Shown here: positions 33,807 to 44,984 of the stretch, one piece after another
How positions within the stretch are numbered: the first letter of the stretch is position 1
How the letters are laid out: each line of letters opens with the position of its first letter
Source: Labia minor
Taxonomy: Eukaryota > Arthropoda > Insecta > Dermaptera > Spongiphoridae
DNA length: 64,000 bases
Assembly: GCA_963082975.1 (NCBI GenBank)
Contig: OY720346.1
Span: forward strand, 38,467,787-38,531,786
Direction of reading: 5' to 3'
Notes under the pieces: model-generated
Told to the model about the DNA's origin: nothing
Database searches by the model: none
Seen by the model: only the letters and a program-made list of their open reading frames with translations
Position numbers and translations under genes: made by a program

Positions 33807-35079
33807 ATAATTGTATACATTTAATATAAAGCTAAAAAACAAAATTAATATATTTTATAAGTTTATACTTGATTCACCGTTTATAATAATTATTATTAAA
33901 TTAAATAGTAAAAATTTAAAAAGTTTTTTTTTTAGTATATTATTTTATATGTAGTATAAAAAAGCTGGTGATGTCGAAGAACACTTATTTAAAAACCATT
34001 TGTTAAAAAATGTAATTTCTAGTAAATTTGTATAATAAATCGGGATGATTTAATGACAAACAAACAAGTATAATAGATTTTTCATTTTAATTAATAAATT
34101 AAATATTAAAATTAATGAATGATTTGTAAAACTTAATTTTTAAAGTATCATGCATATTATTAGATTATCCATGTAAACAAAACAAAATGGAACAATTGAA
34201 AAGTTTTCTTTAAAAGATGATTAATGATAATAATTATGATTTATCTGAAAACAGTTTAAAAATAATAATCATTATGATGAAATTTAGCTAGTCACTGAAA
34301 TACTGACTAAAACAATCATAATGGAAAAATTTATCTCGTTTCTAACTCCAATATAATAAGACTAAAAGTGTTAAATATAAAATTCTAGTAAAATTAATTT
34401 AAACGAAATTTGAGGAAAAATTATAATAAATTAAAAATTTTGTTGAGTTTGATAAAAAAACCCCATTTATGATCATGAAAATTATACATTTCATTAAACT
34501 ATTACTACATTATAACCTGGAAATCATTTTAATATTTAAATTACAATATTATCTTAATATATAATAGTATTATATTGTAAGATTATTAAAATTCATACAT
34601 TTAATATAAAATATCAAAAATAAGAATAGCACTTTCAAAGAAAAAGACTCATTTGTAGAATAAATTCAAAATGAAATATTTTAAAATATAGATGGCGGGG
34701 CAATCTATCAACAATGAAAAATTTAAATCTTTTTTGAGCTTATTTTTAATTCACTAGAATTTATAGGTAGATACTTCTTAGACAAAAAAAAACATTACCG
34801 ACTTTAGTTTTTCCCAAAATTTACAGCTGTTATAGCAAAAAATTATTATCTTAAAATCAACTTAAAGAAAATTAGATGTATAAATATTAGTAACTAAATT
34901 GGGAAAGATATTTTTGTTTTGTTATGTAAAAAAAAAAATTACCTAAAACAAAACTTAATAAATAATTTGATAGTATGCCTACATAAGAAAATAATAAATG
35001 TTTCATGGATGAGGGCATAAATCCGAAATAAAGGTTATTTTCGTATAAATATAATATTATATTTTGAACTATGTTAAGT
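33807..35079. other. AT-rich stretch, nothing recognised
   Basis: A/T-dominated without coding or repeat matches. Confidence 0.5.
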
Positions 35080-35400
35080 TAGATTTGCTCATTTGTCTTC
35101 TCTACCTCATTGGAAGGGTTGGAACTAAAAACATTGATATAAAGCAGCGAGGGCAACGTTATACCAAGTACGAGTATAAAGAAAGATTGTTTATCCGAGG
35201 AGGCTTCGTAGCAGAGTCAACAAAAACAGCCAACATTTGTCTTTTTAGTTGTGGAGAAAAAGAGGAGGTTCAAGAGGATGATAGGAGGGGTTCCTCCAAA
35301 ACCAAGGAGGAAAGGGGGACGTTAAACACGGTTCTACAACGACATCTTTGATTGAAGAGCCTTAGCTACTGAAAATGAAACAAGTCGATTAAAGCCAGCC
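35080..35400. other. Unique GC-elevated island
   Basis: A plus-strand frame of about 95 codons is open (35064-35351) but starts at TTG, not ATG, and has no recognised domain. The 3' half is rich in Lys/Glu/Arg codons. It could be an exon or regulatory sequence. No match to the window's repeats. Confidence 0.4.
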
Positions 35401-35595
35401 TCGCAAATGGGTGAATTCAGATTACGACAAAAAATAGAGAATTTCAAATTAAATTTAATTAATCATTATTTCCTTTAACAAACCTTTGTATCCTAGTAAA
35501 TTTAATATACCTACACATAAATTAATTATTTTATTTTTTTATGATACGGTCAGATGCATAATTGTAGTATGAGTATGAGACAAACTATAATATTA

Positions 35596-35780
35596 CTAGG
35601 TTGTCAGACCTCCTTCGGCGCTCTTCTCACCTATACAGGGGGCTCTGTCCCCTCTATCCCCGAAGTAATACATAGTATTTGCTTGAGAGTCTGTATGTAA
35701 AAGGTCTTCATTCATTTTAATTCAATCAGTATATTAAAATATTCATATCTTTTTGTGTTCTTATTTAAAATATAGTGAAA
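35596..35780 (-). mobile_element. Helitron 3' end, truncated copy
   Basis: On the minus strand it reads AAGAACACAAAAAGA, ATATACTGATTGAA, 'gaccttttaca' and a GGGGACAGAGCCCCC-like palindrome. AGAGCGCC-GAA follows, then a decayed stem half, ending CTAG before T, the Helitron CTRR terminus. It matches the 3' ends at 40430-40615 and 63722-63893. Similarity stops beyond about 35780; the 5' part is absent. Confidence 0.82.
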
Positions 35781-36419
35781 AGGCCCCAGTTCAGTGTATA
35801 TAGTTAAACTCCATCTTTGTTGATCACTTTTGAGTAGGATAGTTTCTTTTTTTCGACGTTTAAATTGTTTATATATTATATTAATAAAGACAACACATTC
35901 TTTTATTATATGAAAATTTCTGTATAGAAGCCCTCAGAAAAATAAACATGGTATAATAATAAACCAATGTAAAATTTATATCATCATAAGGCATCTTAGT
36001 TAAAAAAAAATAGAGGCTGAGAATTTAGAAGTAAAATATTATTAAATTGATTGGAATATTTTATCAGAAAAAATAGAGTAAAAAATTATTTTATTAAGAT
36101 GAGTAATTGACAAAACACAAACAATAAAGATCATTAAATATAATGATTGGGGGGACAAATTTTGAAAACGATTTTTGATTTTTGAAAAAGCTCTTGACAT
36201 TAGTATTTTGCTATAAATGTGTAGGTTGTTAAAAAAAGAAATTATGTATTATAGTTTGTTCATAATACATTACGTTAAATAATGAATAAGAAAAAATATT
36301 AAGTAATTGATCTTTAGCTATAATTAATACAGTTCTATCTATTAATGTATTTGTTGTAGAAAAAAGAAATTCTTCTACTTAAACTATCTAAAGAAGTGAT
36401 GTCTTTTACAAATACTTTA
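35781..36419. other. AT-rich stretch, nothing recognised
   Basis: No coding or repeat match seen. Confidence 0.4.
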
Positions 36420-36620
36420 ACATTTTAATTACAAAGACAACCTGAGTGTAAAAAAGGGGGCAAAGGAGATAAAAAATGAACGCATAAAAAAAGAGAAAGA
36501 AAAAAAAACAGGACGACAGCTTGTGAAGGCATGTGACAGAAAAGAAGAAAAGAAAAAGAATGGGACGAGAGATATATAGAGAAGATAGACGAAGAAAAAT
36601 CTGGCAATGCGTTAGTTTAT
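36420..36620. other. Purine-rich strand island
   Basis: Long A/G-dominated plus strand, giving stop-poor pyrimidine-coded minus frames of 60 and 92 codons. No domain. The strand asymmetry is unusual locally but may be simple-sequence drift. Confidence 0.4.
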
Positions 36621-36721
36621 TGCATGCGACCCTTCTTTGCTTCATTTTTTTTTTTGAAATTGGTTGTTTGTTATGGGATTTCAATAAACAAGATTAAGTT
36701 ATTTTAAAAGAGTAATGGAAT

Positions 36722-36878
36722 AACGAATTATTAAGGCTTGATAACTGGAATGAAATGCGCGCGCAATATTTAAGGTTACCAAGAAGACATGAAAAGTTGA
36801 AATTTATAAAAATATATAGAGGAAAAAATATTATCATTCGCATATCTTATCAAATTATAATGAATTAATCATAAAGAA
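36722..36878 (+). mobile_element. Short repeat (copy 2)
   Basis: 157-bp copy of the segment inserted into the LINE at 31872-32019. Both copies start AACGAATTATT and end ATAAAGAA, and the sequence outside these points is unrelated. The pattern indicates a discrete mobile unit. It contains the 9 bp (caagaagac) missing from copy 1. Confidence 0.85.
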
Positions 36879-37351
36879 AGTATTATTATTATAAGAGCCA
36901 AGTTTTTAATTTGCTAGTAAATTAATGAAAATTAATATTGATTTTTATTAAATTTATGATGAATGCACAACAATTTGGATATTTAATTAAAATGCTGCTT
37001 ATAAGCTTTATAAATAAAAATGGAAAAGAATTTAACATAAAAATAGTATTAATTGGTTTATGTGATTTATAATTTTATTGTATTTTCTTAAAAAAAATTT
37101 ATTAAAAATTAAAAAATTATTTTTTATCTTATAAAGAATATTTAAAATTTGATATCGTTTTTACATTAATAGATATATTAAAATTATTTATTTATTTATT
37201 CAATTACCCTATGATTTATTTCCAACATTTATTTACATATTTTTCAGTAAATATGTATTCTTATATATATAAATTTATTAATAATATTAATAGTATTTTT
37301 GAATTATTTAATTTATTATTTATTGAATTTATCAATATTTAAAATAGAATA
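36879..37351. other. AT-rich stretch, nothing recognised
   Basis: A/T runs only. Confidence 0.4.
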
Positions 37352-37465
37352 TCTATATATATAAAAAAAGGTTTTTGTCTGCACATTGCTCAGAATTTAA
37401 AAATTTTTGCATATCTTCGCGTTTCATGACCTCTAGAATCCAAAAGTGACTTTAGAATTTTTCAC

Positions 37466-37504
<39 letters not shown>
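37466..37504. repeat. (GTCT)n microsatellite
   Basis: About nine TCTG units, near the Helitron 5' end. The second Helitron copy has only one or two units here. Confidence 0.95.
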
Positions 37505-39393
37505 CGGAAAATTACTATTTTATAGACTCAGAATTGGCTGAACCGATTTCTTTGAAATTACATCACAATATTCTTATATACCTCTAGAGTAACATAGGCT
37601 ATAAATTTTATTAATATCTTATCAATAACCGCAGAAATTAATTTTTTAAAGTTTATATAATTCTCCGTGTTGTTCATTCAAGAGCAGCTCGCGGCTCACT
37701 GTCGGCCAAGCGGAATCATTTCAAACAATGAATTATCATAGCGATTCCCAATCGAAGAATTATTATAATATTTCGCTTTTTATTTTAAATTCTAATATAC
37801 AAATATCAATTCAATTAAATAATTTATTCTAAAAGTTCTCAATTTAATTAAAATATTTATTAGATCATATTTTTATCTTAAATTATTTTTTATTTAATTG
37901 AATATTTCTTCTTTTCTATAATATATATATAATAATATATAAATTTTATCATTGAATAATAAAAAAAAATATTATTTAACCTGAATTAAAATGACTGAAT
38001 TATATTATTTTTGTTTTTTATTTTAATTTAATTACTCTATTATTAATTACTAAATATATATATATATTATATAAAAATTAAAATATGATGATATAAAGTT
38101 GTTTTAAATTTTTGACATTTTTAAATTGGGTATATTTTTATATTTATTAAAATGTCTTTTTTATTTATTATGTATAAAAGATTCATTTTTATTATGTGAT
38201 ATTAATAAAAAATAACGATGCTCTGTGCAAGTCGAATCATGTTGCACATAATTAAATAACAATTGCCAAACAAAGAATATAATATTTTTTTAAATTCTTA
38301 TATTTAAATATCATTTCAATTAAATAATTTATTCTAAAAGGTCTCATTTTAATTAATTTAATAAAATAATTAAATCACCATTCAATTTTTTATTAATAGG
38401 CTTCTTTTTTTATTTTTAATTTTTAATAAATTCTCTTATTTTGATATGATATTAATAAAAAATAATATTAAATTGTATATAAATATAAAAATTAGAATAT
38501 TTGAATTTTTTTAAATTTTAACACATGTAATCAATCATATGCATTAAGAATGGAAAATTTTTAAAATCAACTTGCTATTAAATTCAGAAAAAAAATACTG
38601 ATATATAGAATATATAGACTATTCGAATATAATTTAAAACTCTTTCTCTCCTATTTTAAATTAAAAAAAACGGAGTTTTAAGAAATTTAGATGCCATATG
38701 CAACATGGGTGGGTAAATGAATTGGGCTGGAAGAGGAGGCAATTTATAATTTTCTTCTAATTCAGATTTAGGACAACATTATATCAAATCTCGCTAAGAA
38801 CATTCAATATTTTTGTACACAAATTATTCAGAGTATTGGCTAAGCGTATCACTCACAATCAGTTTAAATTGAAATTTATATAAATTAACAAAGTGAAAAT
38901 TTTTATTTGTTTAAATTTTATTATAATGAATCAAAAAAAATTAAATATATAGATCACATGATTAAATGAAGCAAAAAACTTAACAGAAAATAACTGTTGG
39001 ATGGAGGTCGGACATGACAGAAACTGTAAGCGAAATCTTCATATTACGAAGAATAATTTTCAAATCCCCTAGCACCACAGAATTAGATAAGTTTCTTTTA
39101 AGGGAGGAAATTAACTAAAATCTAGAAAAATTAATAAATGAACTTAATAATAAAAAAAACAAATAAATCAATTAATTTAAATTAATACTATTAATGAATG
39201 TATATATTGGTCATTTATCTATAGTTTTATACCGTTAATTTTTATAAATTGTCTCAAGTCTCTATTTTTGCATTTTCTCAAGTTTCATTATAATTAAAAA
39301 TATTCAATAATAATCTAGCAATGAAAATAAAATACCAAAATGTAATGATCAAGAAATATTATACTCTATTTCACTATTATAACATATACAATA

Positions 39394-40382
39394 CTTAAGA
39401 ACCATAGGCGGAGGAAATATTAGGAGATATCATTGCGGGTTCAGGCCAAATCGACCAACATTAATTAAGATATTTTCATTATGACAGATATTAGGAAAAA
39501 AACCGTGAATTCAATATTCAATCTGTTCACTAATTATTTGTAGACTTTAGTAAAACATACGCATGACTCAATAGATCCAATCAATCTTCAAATTTGTCTT
39601 GAAGGTAGTAAAGAAAGAATAAGATGCGGAAATCAATTGTAAAATATTAGGTTACCCAGACGACTTAAATATAATAGGAGATTCGGCAATTGCGATTACA
39701 GATAGCGAGGAAAATTTAATGGAGGTTTGAAATTAATAGGGATAAGAAAAAATATTTAGTAACAAAGAGGAAGAGTATTAACATACAAAATCTTAAGATA
39801 CAAAATGTAGAATTTGAATATGTAGAAAAATTGAATGTAATCACGAAGGATAATAATATTTGAGAAGAATTTAAATCGGGGTTGCAATCGGGAAACGCCT
39901 GTTATCTGCAATAAAGAGGCTTATCTCTTCAAAATTATTATCAAAGGGAATATATAAAAAGATTATTTTGCCTGTTGCATTATATGGGTGGGAGGCATGG
40001 TCTATGACCCTTGGAGATGGGAGTAGATTCAGAGTATTTGAGAATAGGATTCTTCCCTGCATTTATTGGCCAAAGAAAGATGAGGTCACCGGGTATGGGG
40101 GAGACTGCATAACAAGAAATTGCATGGCCTCTCTGCATCTTCAGAAATAGTTAGGGTTATAAAAGGGAAAAAACTGCGATAGGCAGGGCACGTGGCTAGA
40201 ATGGGAGAGGAAAAAGATATTGGTGGGAAGACCGATTGGAAAACGTCCGCTTGGAAAACCAATGACGCGTAGGAAGGGACGTAAGAGAGATGAAACAAGG
40301 GCTCAGGATAGGGACACTTGGAGAAATGTGGTTGTTGCGGCTAAGAACTTTCGAGTATCTTTGAGCCACATAGGTAGATAGA
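39394..40382 (+). mobile_element. LINE insertion inside the Helitron, 16-bp TSD
   Basis: TATAACATATACAATA occurs perfectly at 39378-39393 and 40383-40398, a 16-bp target-site duplication. The insert runs from the CGFRPNR-like RT block (39435) through a decayed YADD-like site (gttacccagacgac, 39651) to 'ctatgacccttggagatggg', GRPIGKRPLGK and a GATA tail. It is the same family as 430-1690. Internal deletions and stops make it non-functional. Confidence 0.9.
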
Positions 40383-40586
40383 TATAACATATACAATAAT
40401 ATTATATATAATTAATATAGTGATTAAATTAAAATATATTTTTTAAATAAGAACACAAAAAGAAATGAATGTTTTATGTAATATACTGATTGAAACAAAA
40501 TGGATGAAAACCTTTTACTACTTTCAACCACCAAATACTATGTACCACTCGGGGGTACAGGGGGCGGAGCCCCCGTCTAGGCGTGA

Positions 40587-40615
40587 AGAGCGCCGAAGGC
40601 GCTCTGAGCAGCTAG
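40587..40615 (+). terminator. Helitron 3' hairpin and CTAG end
   Basis: Perfect 8-bp stem with a GAA loop, six bases, then CTAG. This is the structure that ends rolling-circle transposition in Helitrons. In the 63.9-kb copy one stem pair is a G-T wobble (AGAGCGTC), so the stem is kept. Confidence 0.85.
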
Positions 40616-40690
40616 TTAATATATAAATTTATAATGTATATTATTCTAATTTTATATTAATCCTATTGTTTTGTTTTTTTATTATTACAG

Positions 40691-40772
40691 AGTACAAAAT
40701 TGGGCTCTCAAATTCGGCGTGGATTTATGGGAATTCGGGCGAATGTTCACATACATGGACGTAATCGAACGG
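40691..40772 (+). CDS. Internal exon, probable calcium-channel alpha-2/delta subunit
   Basis: The 82-bp segment is preceded by a T-rich tract and TTATTACAG, and followed by GTAAGATC, a strong donor. In frame 2 all 27 codons are open: it starts VQNWALKFGVDLWEFG and ends DVIER at a codon boundary. The pattern V-x-x-W-A-x-x-F-G-x-(D/E)-L resembles the N-terminal mature region of alpha-2/delta subunits, the extracellular membrane-anchored auxiliary subunits of voltage-gated calcium channels; this assignment is from remembered family sequence. One other frame is open, one has a stop. GC is well above the flanks. No neighbouring exon was identified, so the flanking introns are many kb long or lie beyond the window. 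Confidence 0.55.
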
Positions 40773-41387
40773 GTAAGATCTAATTATATAAAAGGAAATT
40801 TAACTAACAGTTTTGAAATTAATTTCATGTGATAAAGCCAACATACGTAGAAGAGAAGGTGGCGGTCAAATTAATTAATTTCTCAATTGATAAACTTGAA
40901 ATATATAAATGGAATCAAATGAATTATCCCCTCCCCTCTTCACTTCACTTTAATGCTATTATTAAAAGCTTAAGAGAAGGAATTGAGACAGAGTCAGTGG
41001 CGTGATTCTAATCGAGACAGACACGCATATAATTGTATTGAAAAGATATTGAAACGATCTAATGGAAAATTAATGCTAATTTCTATTAATCTAGCCAAAG
41101 AAGAGAAGAGAAATAAAGAAATTAATTATTATAATGGAGTTATCATCATTATCTATTGTGCAATAGAAGAAAATTACATTAATTTTTATAATAGCTTAAT
41201 TTTAACTTAATACTAATTCAATTGATTGTAATATGTACATAATTTATTTATTATTTAATTTTTTGAATAAGAGTATATAAATATGTATTTGTTTTATTTC
41301 AATTAATAATAATATCCAGTTCACTTGTAAAATAATATATTTTACAAAAATGTACACAACAAAATAATTAATTTGTTTATTTTTAAG
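40773..41387 (+). other. Probable start of the following intron
   Basis: AT-rich sequence after the GTAAGA donor. A 75-codon plus-strand frame (40983-41210) has no domain and is probably chance. The 40850-41040 part is slightly less AT-rich. Confidence 0.4.
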
Positions 41388-41492
41388 AACAAAATGGCGC
41401 TACAGGGTATGAGACAGCATCGTTGGCTTACATTCTCGTAGACCCGGGACTGGCAAGGGAATTTCTCTAGCTGGGATCTAGTTTTTTTAAAG
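41388..41492 (+). mobile_element. tRNA-derived SINE, truncated copy
   Basis: Matches the minus-strand SINE at 42541-42840: 'ggcgctacagggtatgagac', 'gttggcttacattctcgta', then a decayed 'gacccgggactgg' where box B should be, and 'atttctctagctgggatcta'. It ends in a T run. Box B is lost. Confidence 0.75.
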
Positions 41493-41540
41493 TAATAATA
41501 ATTTTTTTTAAACATTTATATTTTAATTTGCTTTTAACAA

Positions 41541-41605
41541 TTAGAGAAGGCGCCACAGGATGAGAGATAGCGTAGCTGGTTCTTATTATCGTTGTCCTGG
41601 GTAGA
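41541..41605 (+). mobile_element. tRNA-derived SINE, head fragment
   Basis: 'ttagagaaggcgccacagg' and 'gagatagcgtagctggttc' match the head and box A of the same SINE. It stops after 'gttgtcctgggtag'. Older and more diverged. Confidence 0.65.
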
Positions 41606-41767
41606 TAGTAAATAAATAAATAATAAGTTTCACCTCTTAAAAAAATGAAATTACTAAGCCAGTGTAAAAGAAAATTAATATTATAAAATTATTTTCCAAA
41701 AACTTTAAAAAATATTATAATTAAATAAATAAGATAAAATATTGAATGACTCAACTCTTTAAGTTAA

Positions 41768-41790
41768 ATATATATATATATATATATATG
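41768..41790. repeat. (TA)n microsatellite
   Basis: About 11 TA units followed by TATG units. Confidence 0.9.
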
Positions 41791-41959
41791 TATGTATATC
41801 GGTATATAAGTAGAATATTTATTTAAAAAAAACTTTCATTTTTCTTTGTTTTTTTAAAACAATTCATCAACACCAAACAAAATAATAAATTAACCAAAAA
41901 GTTATAATTTTTATTTATATATAAGTATTTTATTTAGTTAAGTTTTATTTTGGAAATAT

Positions 41960-42300
41960 TTTTTTTTTGTTTTTTATGATGTGAAATATTGAACATTTCG
42001 ATTTGATTACTATTATGTAAATAGGTAGATGATGATGGTAAATGAATATTGGATTAGAATAAAAGTGTTGGTCGGTGAATGTAGACAGGTTTGGTTGGCA
42101 GAGTGTAAGGGTCAAAGGGCTGCTGCTTGGCTGCCATGTTTCATTTCGCCCTCTTTGGTTCACCCCTATCTCTCTCTCCCTCTCTCTCTCTCTTGGAAAG
42201 TGGGAAAAATGGACGACTTAAAGGGTAAGTTGCGATTAATTGTCATTGCCTTTGACCTAGACATTTGCCAGAGCCATTTCACCGATTAGAAATTCATCTC
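41960..42300. other. Unique GC-elevated island
   Basis: Contains a CT microsatellite (42169-42192) and a possible splice donor context (AAAGGGTAAGT at about 42222). An 86-codon plus-strand frame (42029-42289) is open without a recognised domain. It lies ~1.3 kb downstream of the alpha-2/delta-like exon. It could be regulatory or an unrecognised exon. Confidence 0.4.
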
Positions 42301-42540
42301 ATTCAATTTATGATGATGATTTTATTCCAATTGCTACTATCGATGACAAGGAATTAGTTAGATGGGGCTCATGCGTTATTTATGAGCATCCTAAGAGGAA
42401 ACCACAAAGACGTACCTCGGGGACCGTATAAAGATTATAATGAGTCTATAATGTCATGAGCAAGTAATCGTTGATTAATATCCAATGAGATCATTTCAAT
42501 TCACCATCAGAGAAAGATAAAAGGATACTAATATTTAAAA

Positions 42541-42840
42541 AAAAACAAAAAATCCTCCGACTTTTATACGTCCTACGCATGGACAACGCCTATCAAGTCG
42601 GTTATATCAATTAGGTGTCCTATGATCAGGACAACGGGTCTTATCACAACCTTTACTTTGATTTTCTTGATCAGAAGCGCTATCAAGTAGCGTCCCAATG
42701 TTGATTCCGAAGGCTGAGTTGACAACGTCCCATAGACCCCAGCTAGAAAAATTCTCTTTCCAGGCCCGGAATTTGAACCCGGGAGTACGAGAATGTAAGC
42801 CAGCTACACTACCTCCCACCCTGTGGCGCCTTCTCTAATA
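42541..42840 (-). mobile_element. tRNA-derived SINE, long copy
   Basis: On the minus strand: head TTAGAGAAGGCGCCACAGG, box A region TAGTGTAGCTGGCTTACAT (plus 42793-42811), box B GGGTTCAAATTCCGGGC (plus 42764-42780), then a ~200-bp body including 'ttgatagcgcttctgatcaa' and an A/T-rich 3' end. Box order and spacing fit an RNA polymerase III promoter derived from a tRNA. Two shorter copies lie 1.2 kb upstream. Confidence 0.85.
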
Positions 42841-43628
42841 TAAAAAACAAATAAATAAATGTTTAAAAAAAATTATTATTACTTAAAAAAGTTACTAATC
42901 AATTAATATTAAGGTAACATTTAAATCAATTTTATAATAAATCTTAATAAAATCAGATGCCGTAAATCAAAATTATTTGATTCTTTCGTAACAGTTTATT
43001 GATGTATATTAATTATAAAATAAGATAAAAAGAATAATTTAATATTTAAATAAATGGTATAAAATTTGATATTTCCGAGAATTCACTTAATCTGTATATA
43101 GTCTGAATAATCAACTTGATCACCAAAGTTGCATCATAAAAGTAAGCTAGCTAACTCTCTCTCCGGTGAGTTAATTTTTTATCATGTGAAAAAATTGTAA
43201 TAAAATCTTCTTCAATATGTTACTGATTTTTGGTGGGCGATAAAAATTCCATAAGTTAAAAAAAAAGAAGATGAAGAAAGAAAAAGAAAAATCAATAAAA
43301 TCTTAATTTTTCTTCAAAGTCAGAGAACATATTAAAAGTTTACATGAATGGTTTATGGTTTATATATTCCAAAACTGGGGAAAATAATTAATCTTGTTTC
43401 ATTTTTTTTTAAATATCTTCAATTCAGTTGAATATAAAGTCATAATTCTAACTAATCCCCAACCAAATGACACACAATTTTGTATAATATTAAATTATGT
43501 GCAGATGTTTTTAGATAAAAGCTCATATGAAGGGAAATATTGAAAAAATGACATGTGCAATTTATAAGAATAAAAATTTTATCTAATATATTATATATAT
43601 ATATAAACAATATTTTTTTAAAATATAA
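42841..43628. other. AT-rich stretch, nothing recognised
   Basis: No coding or family match seen. Confidence 0.4.
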
Positions 43629-44258
43629 TAAGTTGACCTGTGGCCAGGTCCAAACCGACCGACGGTTTGAAGTAAATTAATTTCCAACTACAGAAATAAT
43701 TTCAAATAATTTTAATATATCTATTAATATAATAAAAAACAGATATGGATACATAAATAATAAATATAAACATTTTTAAATTTATTTTATTTATAATATA
43801 TATGCAAGACCAGGCTGTGACGTCATGAATGGCTGGATGACGTCCTATAATTTTAAATCAAGAAAAAACTAATAAATATGATTTTTCTCGAGGATAAAAC
43901 CAATACAAAGTGCATGATTCGTGGTGATATATAAAAAATCTCATGTGAAATTTAGTGTGAAAATAACCCTTTCCTTCCTATCGTCGATCGCTAATACTAC
44001 CACTTCCGGTTTCCGGAATTGCACCAAAAGTTGATCAATTCATCCTACTGATGCATTAAGTAAATATACCAAATTTCATCAAAATCCGTTGAGCCGTTCA
44101 AGCTGTACACATCTATACGGACGGACGGACGGACAGACATCATGCTAAAAATACTTTTTTCTGTTAAGAAAATGCATGATTCGTGGAGATATGTAAAAAT
44201 CTCCACATGTGAAATTTGGTGTGAAAACAATACCTCCCTTACTATTGTCGGTCGGTAA
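43629..44258 (+). mobile_element. Family A element, full length
   Basis: Clean 630-bp copy beginning TAAGTTGACCTGTGGCC after AA and ending CGGTCGGT before five As. It contains both ~90-bp direct repeats (from 43911 and 44173), the module with CACTTCCGGTTTCCGG and 'ccgttcaagctgtacaca', and an (ACGG)n/(ACAG)n stretch at 44116-44140. Uninterrupted, so the best reference copy for the family. Confidence 0.92.
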
Positions 44259-44984
44259 AAATATTAACTTGTGAAATTTTTTATCAGAAATAAACAAATA
44301 AATGAAAATATTTGAAATTTAATTAAATAAAAATTAATTTCAAATACTATAATTGATAATTAAAATTATTATTATTAATAATAATAAGGATATGAACCTA
44401 GGTATATATAGATAAAAATGTAAATCCCACTTTACTTTTTCTGTTACCCTTCATTCAGAATAGTCGACAGAATTTTGGGGCTCCGGAATATATTTCCTTT
44501 ATGCAAAGACTCCGGTTCCGGGTCCCCAATACGAATCCGGGTCCTGGAAAAAAGTCCCTTCTCCTCTCGCCTGTAATCAGGCTTAGATACAATGGAGAGA
44601 AAAGATACTGTAATAAGATTTGTTCAAGGAATATTGGAAGCAAAATTAAATTTAGCAAATTTAAAATAGTTTAATAAGTCAAATAAATATTAAATATTAT
44701 ATTAACTTAGAAATAAGGAATCTGGAGCCTTACCGGGAGAAGCAGCCAAGTAGAAATAAAAAATATTATATATTTGAATGCCGACGTTTCACGAATCGTA
44801 CCCATCTTAAAGAAAACAAAATTGTCAAAATTACCGATAGATGTTATATTTTTTATTTCTCCTTTTATGTACATTTTACGAATGCTGAAAATAATAATCT
44901 ATACTTATATAAAAATATATCTATAAGCTTTTCACGAAAATTCTGACCAGGAAACTTACACCAAAACTGGATATATATCATTCT
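44259..44984. other. AT-rich stretch with one less biased segment
   Basis: The segment 44450-44590 is more GC-balanced, and 44760-44830 has 'gccgacgtttcacgaatcgt', which I could not assign. No gene seen. Confidence 0.4.

Larger units (their letters stand above)
37352..40615 (+). mobile_element. Non-autonomous Helitron, both ends present
   Basis: The 5' end TCTATATATATAAAA follows an A (37351). The 3' end is an 8-bp perfect hairpin AGAGCGCC-GAA-GGCGCTCT (40587-40605), 6 bp, then CTAG (40612-40615) before T. TC start, 3' hairpin, CTRR end and insertion between A and T are all Helitron hallmarks. A second palindrome GGGGGC-GGA-GCCCCC lies at 40560-40574. No Rep/helicase frame is present. It is 3264 bp including a 989-bp LINE insertion. 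The copy at 61608-63893 shares both ends. The end lies 75 bp upstream of the exon at 40691. Confidence 0.83.

Noticed and set aside
35064..35351. 95-codon plus-strand frame whose start looks like a signal peptide (MNYVKLDLLICLLYLIG)
   Set aside because: The first codon is TTG, not ATG, and the true in-sequence ATG there is in another frame with an early stop. No domain follows, so it is not called a gene.
37466..37504. CRISPR-like short direct repeats
   Set aside because: A plain (GTCT)n microsatellite without spacers, in a eukaryotic context.
44045..44230. Minus-strand 61-codon frame reading through MMSVRPSVRIDVYS
   Set aside because: It is a reading of family A repeat sequence, including its ACGG/ACAG microsatellite, and the same frame is broken in other copies.
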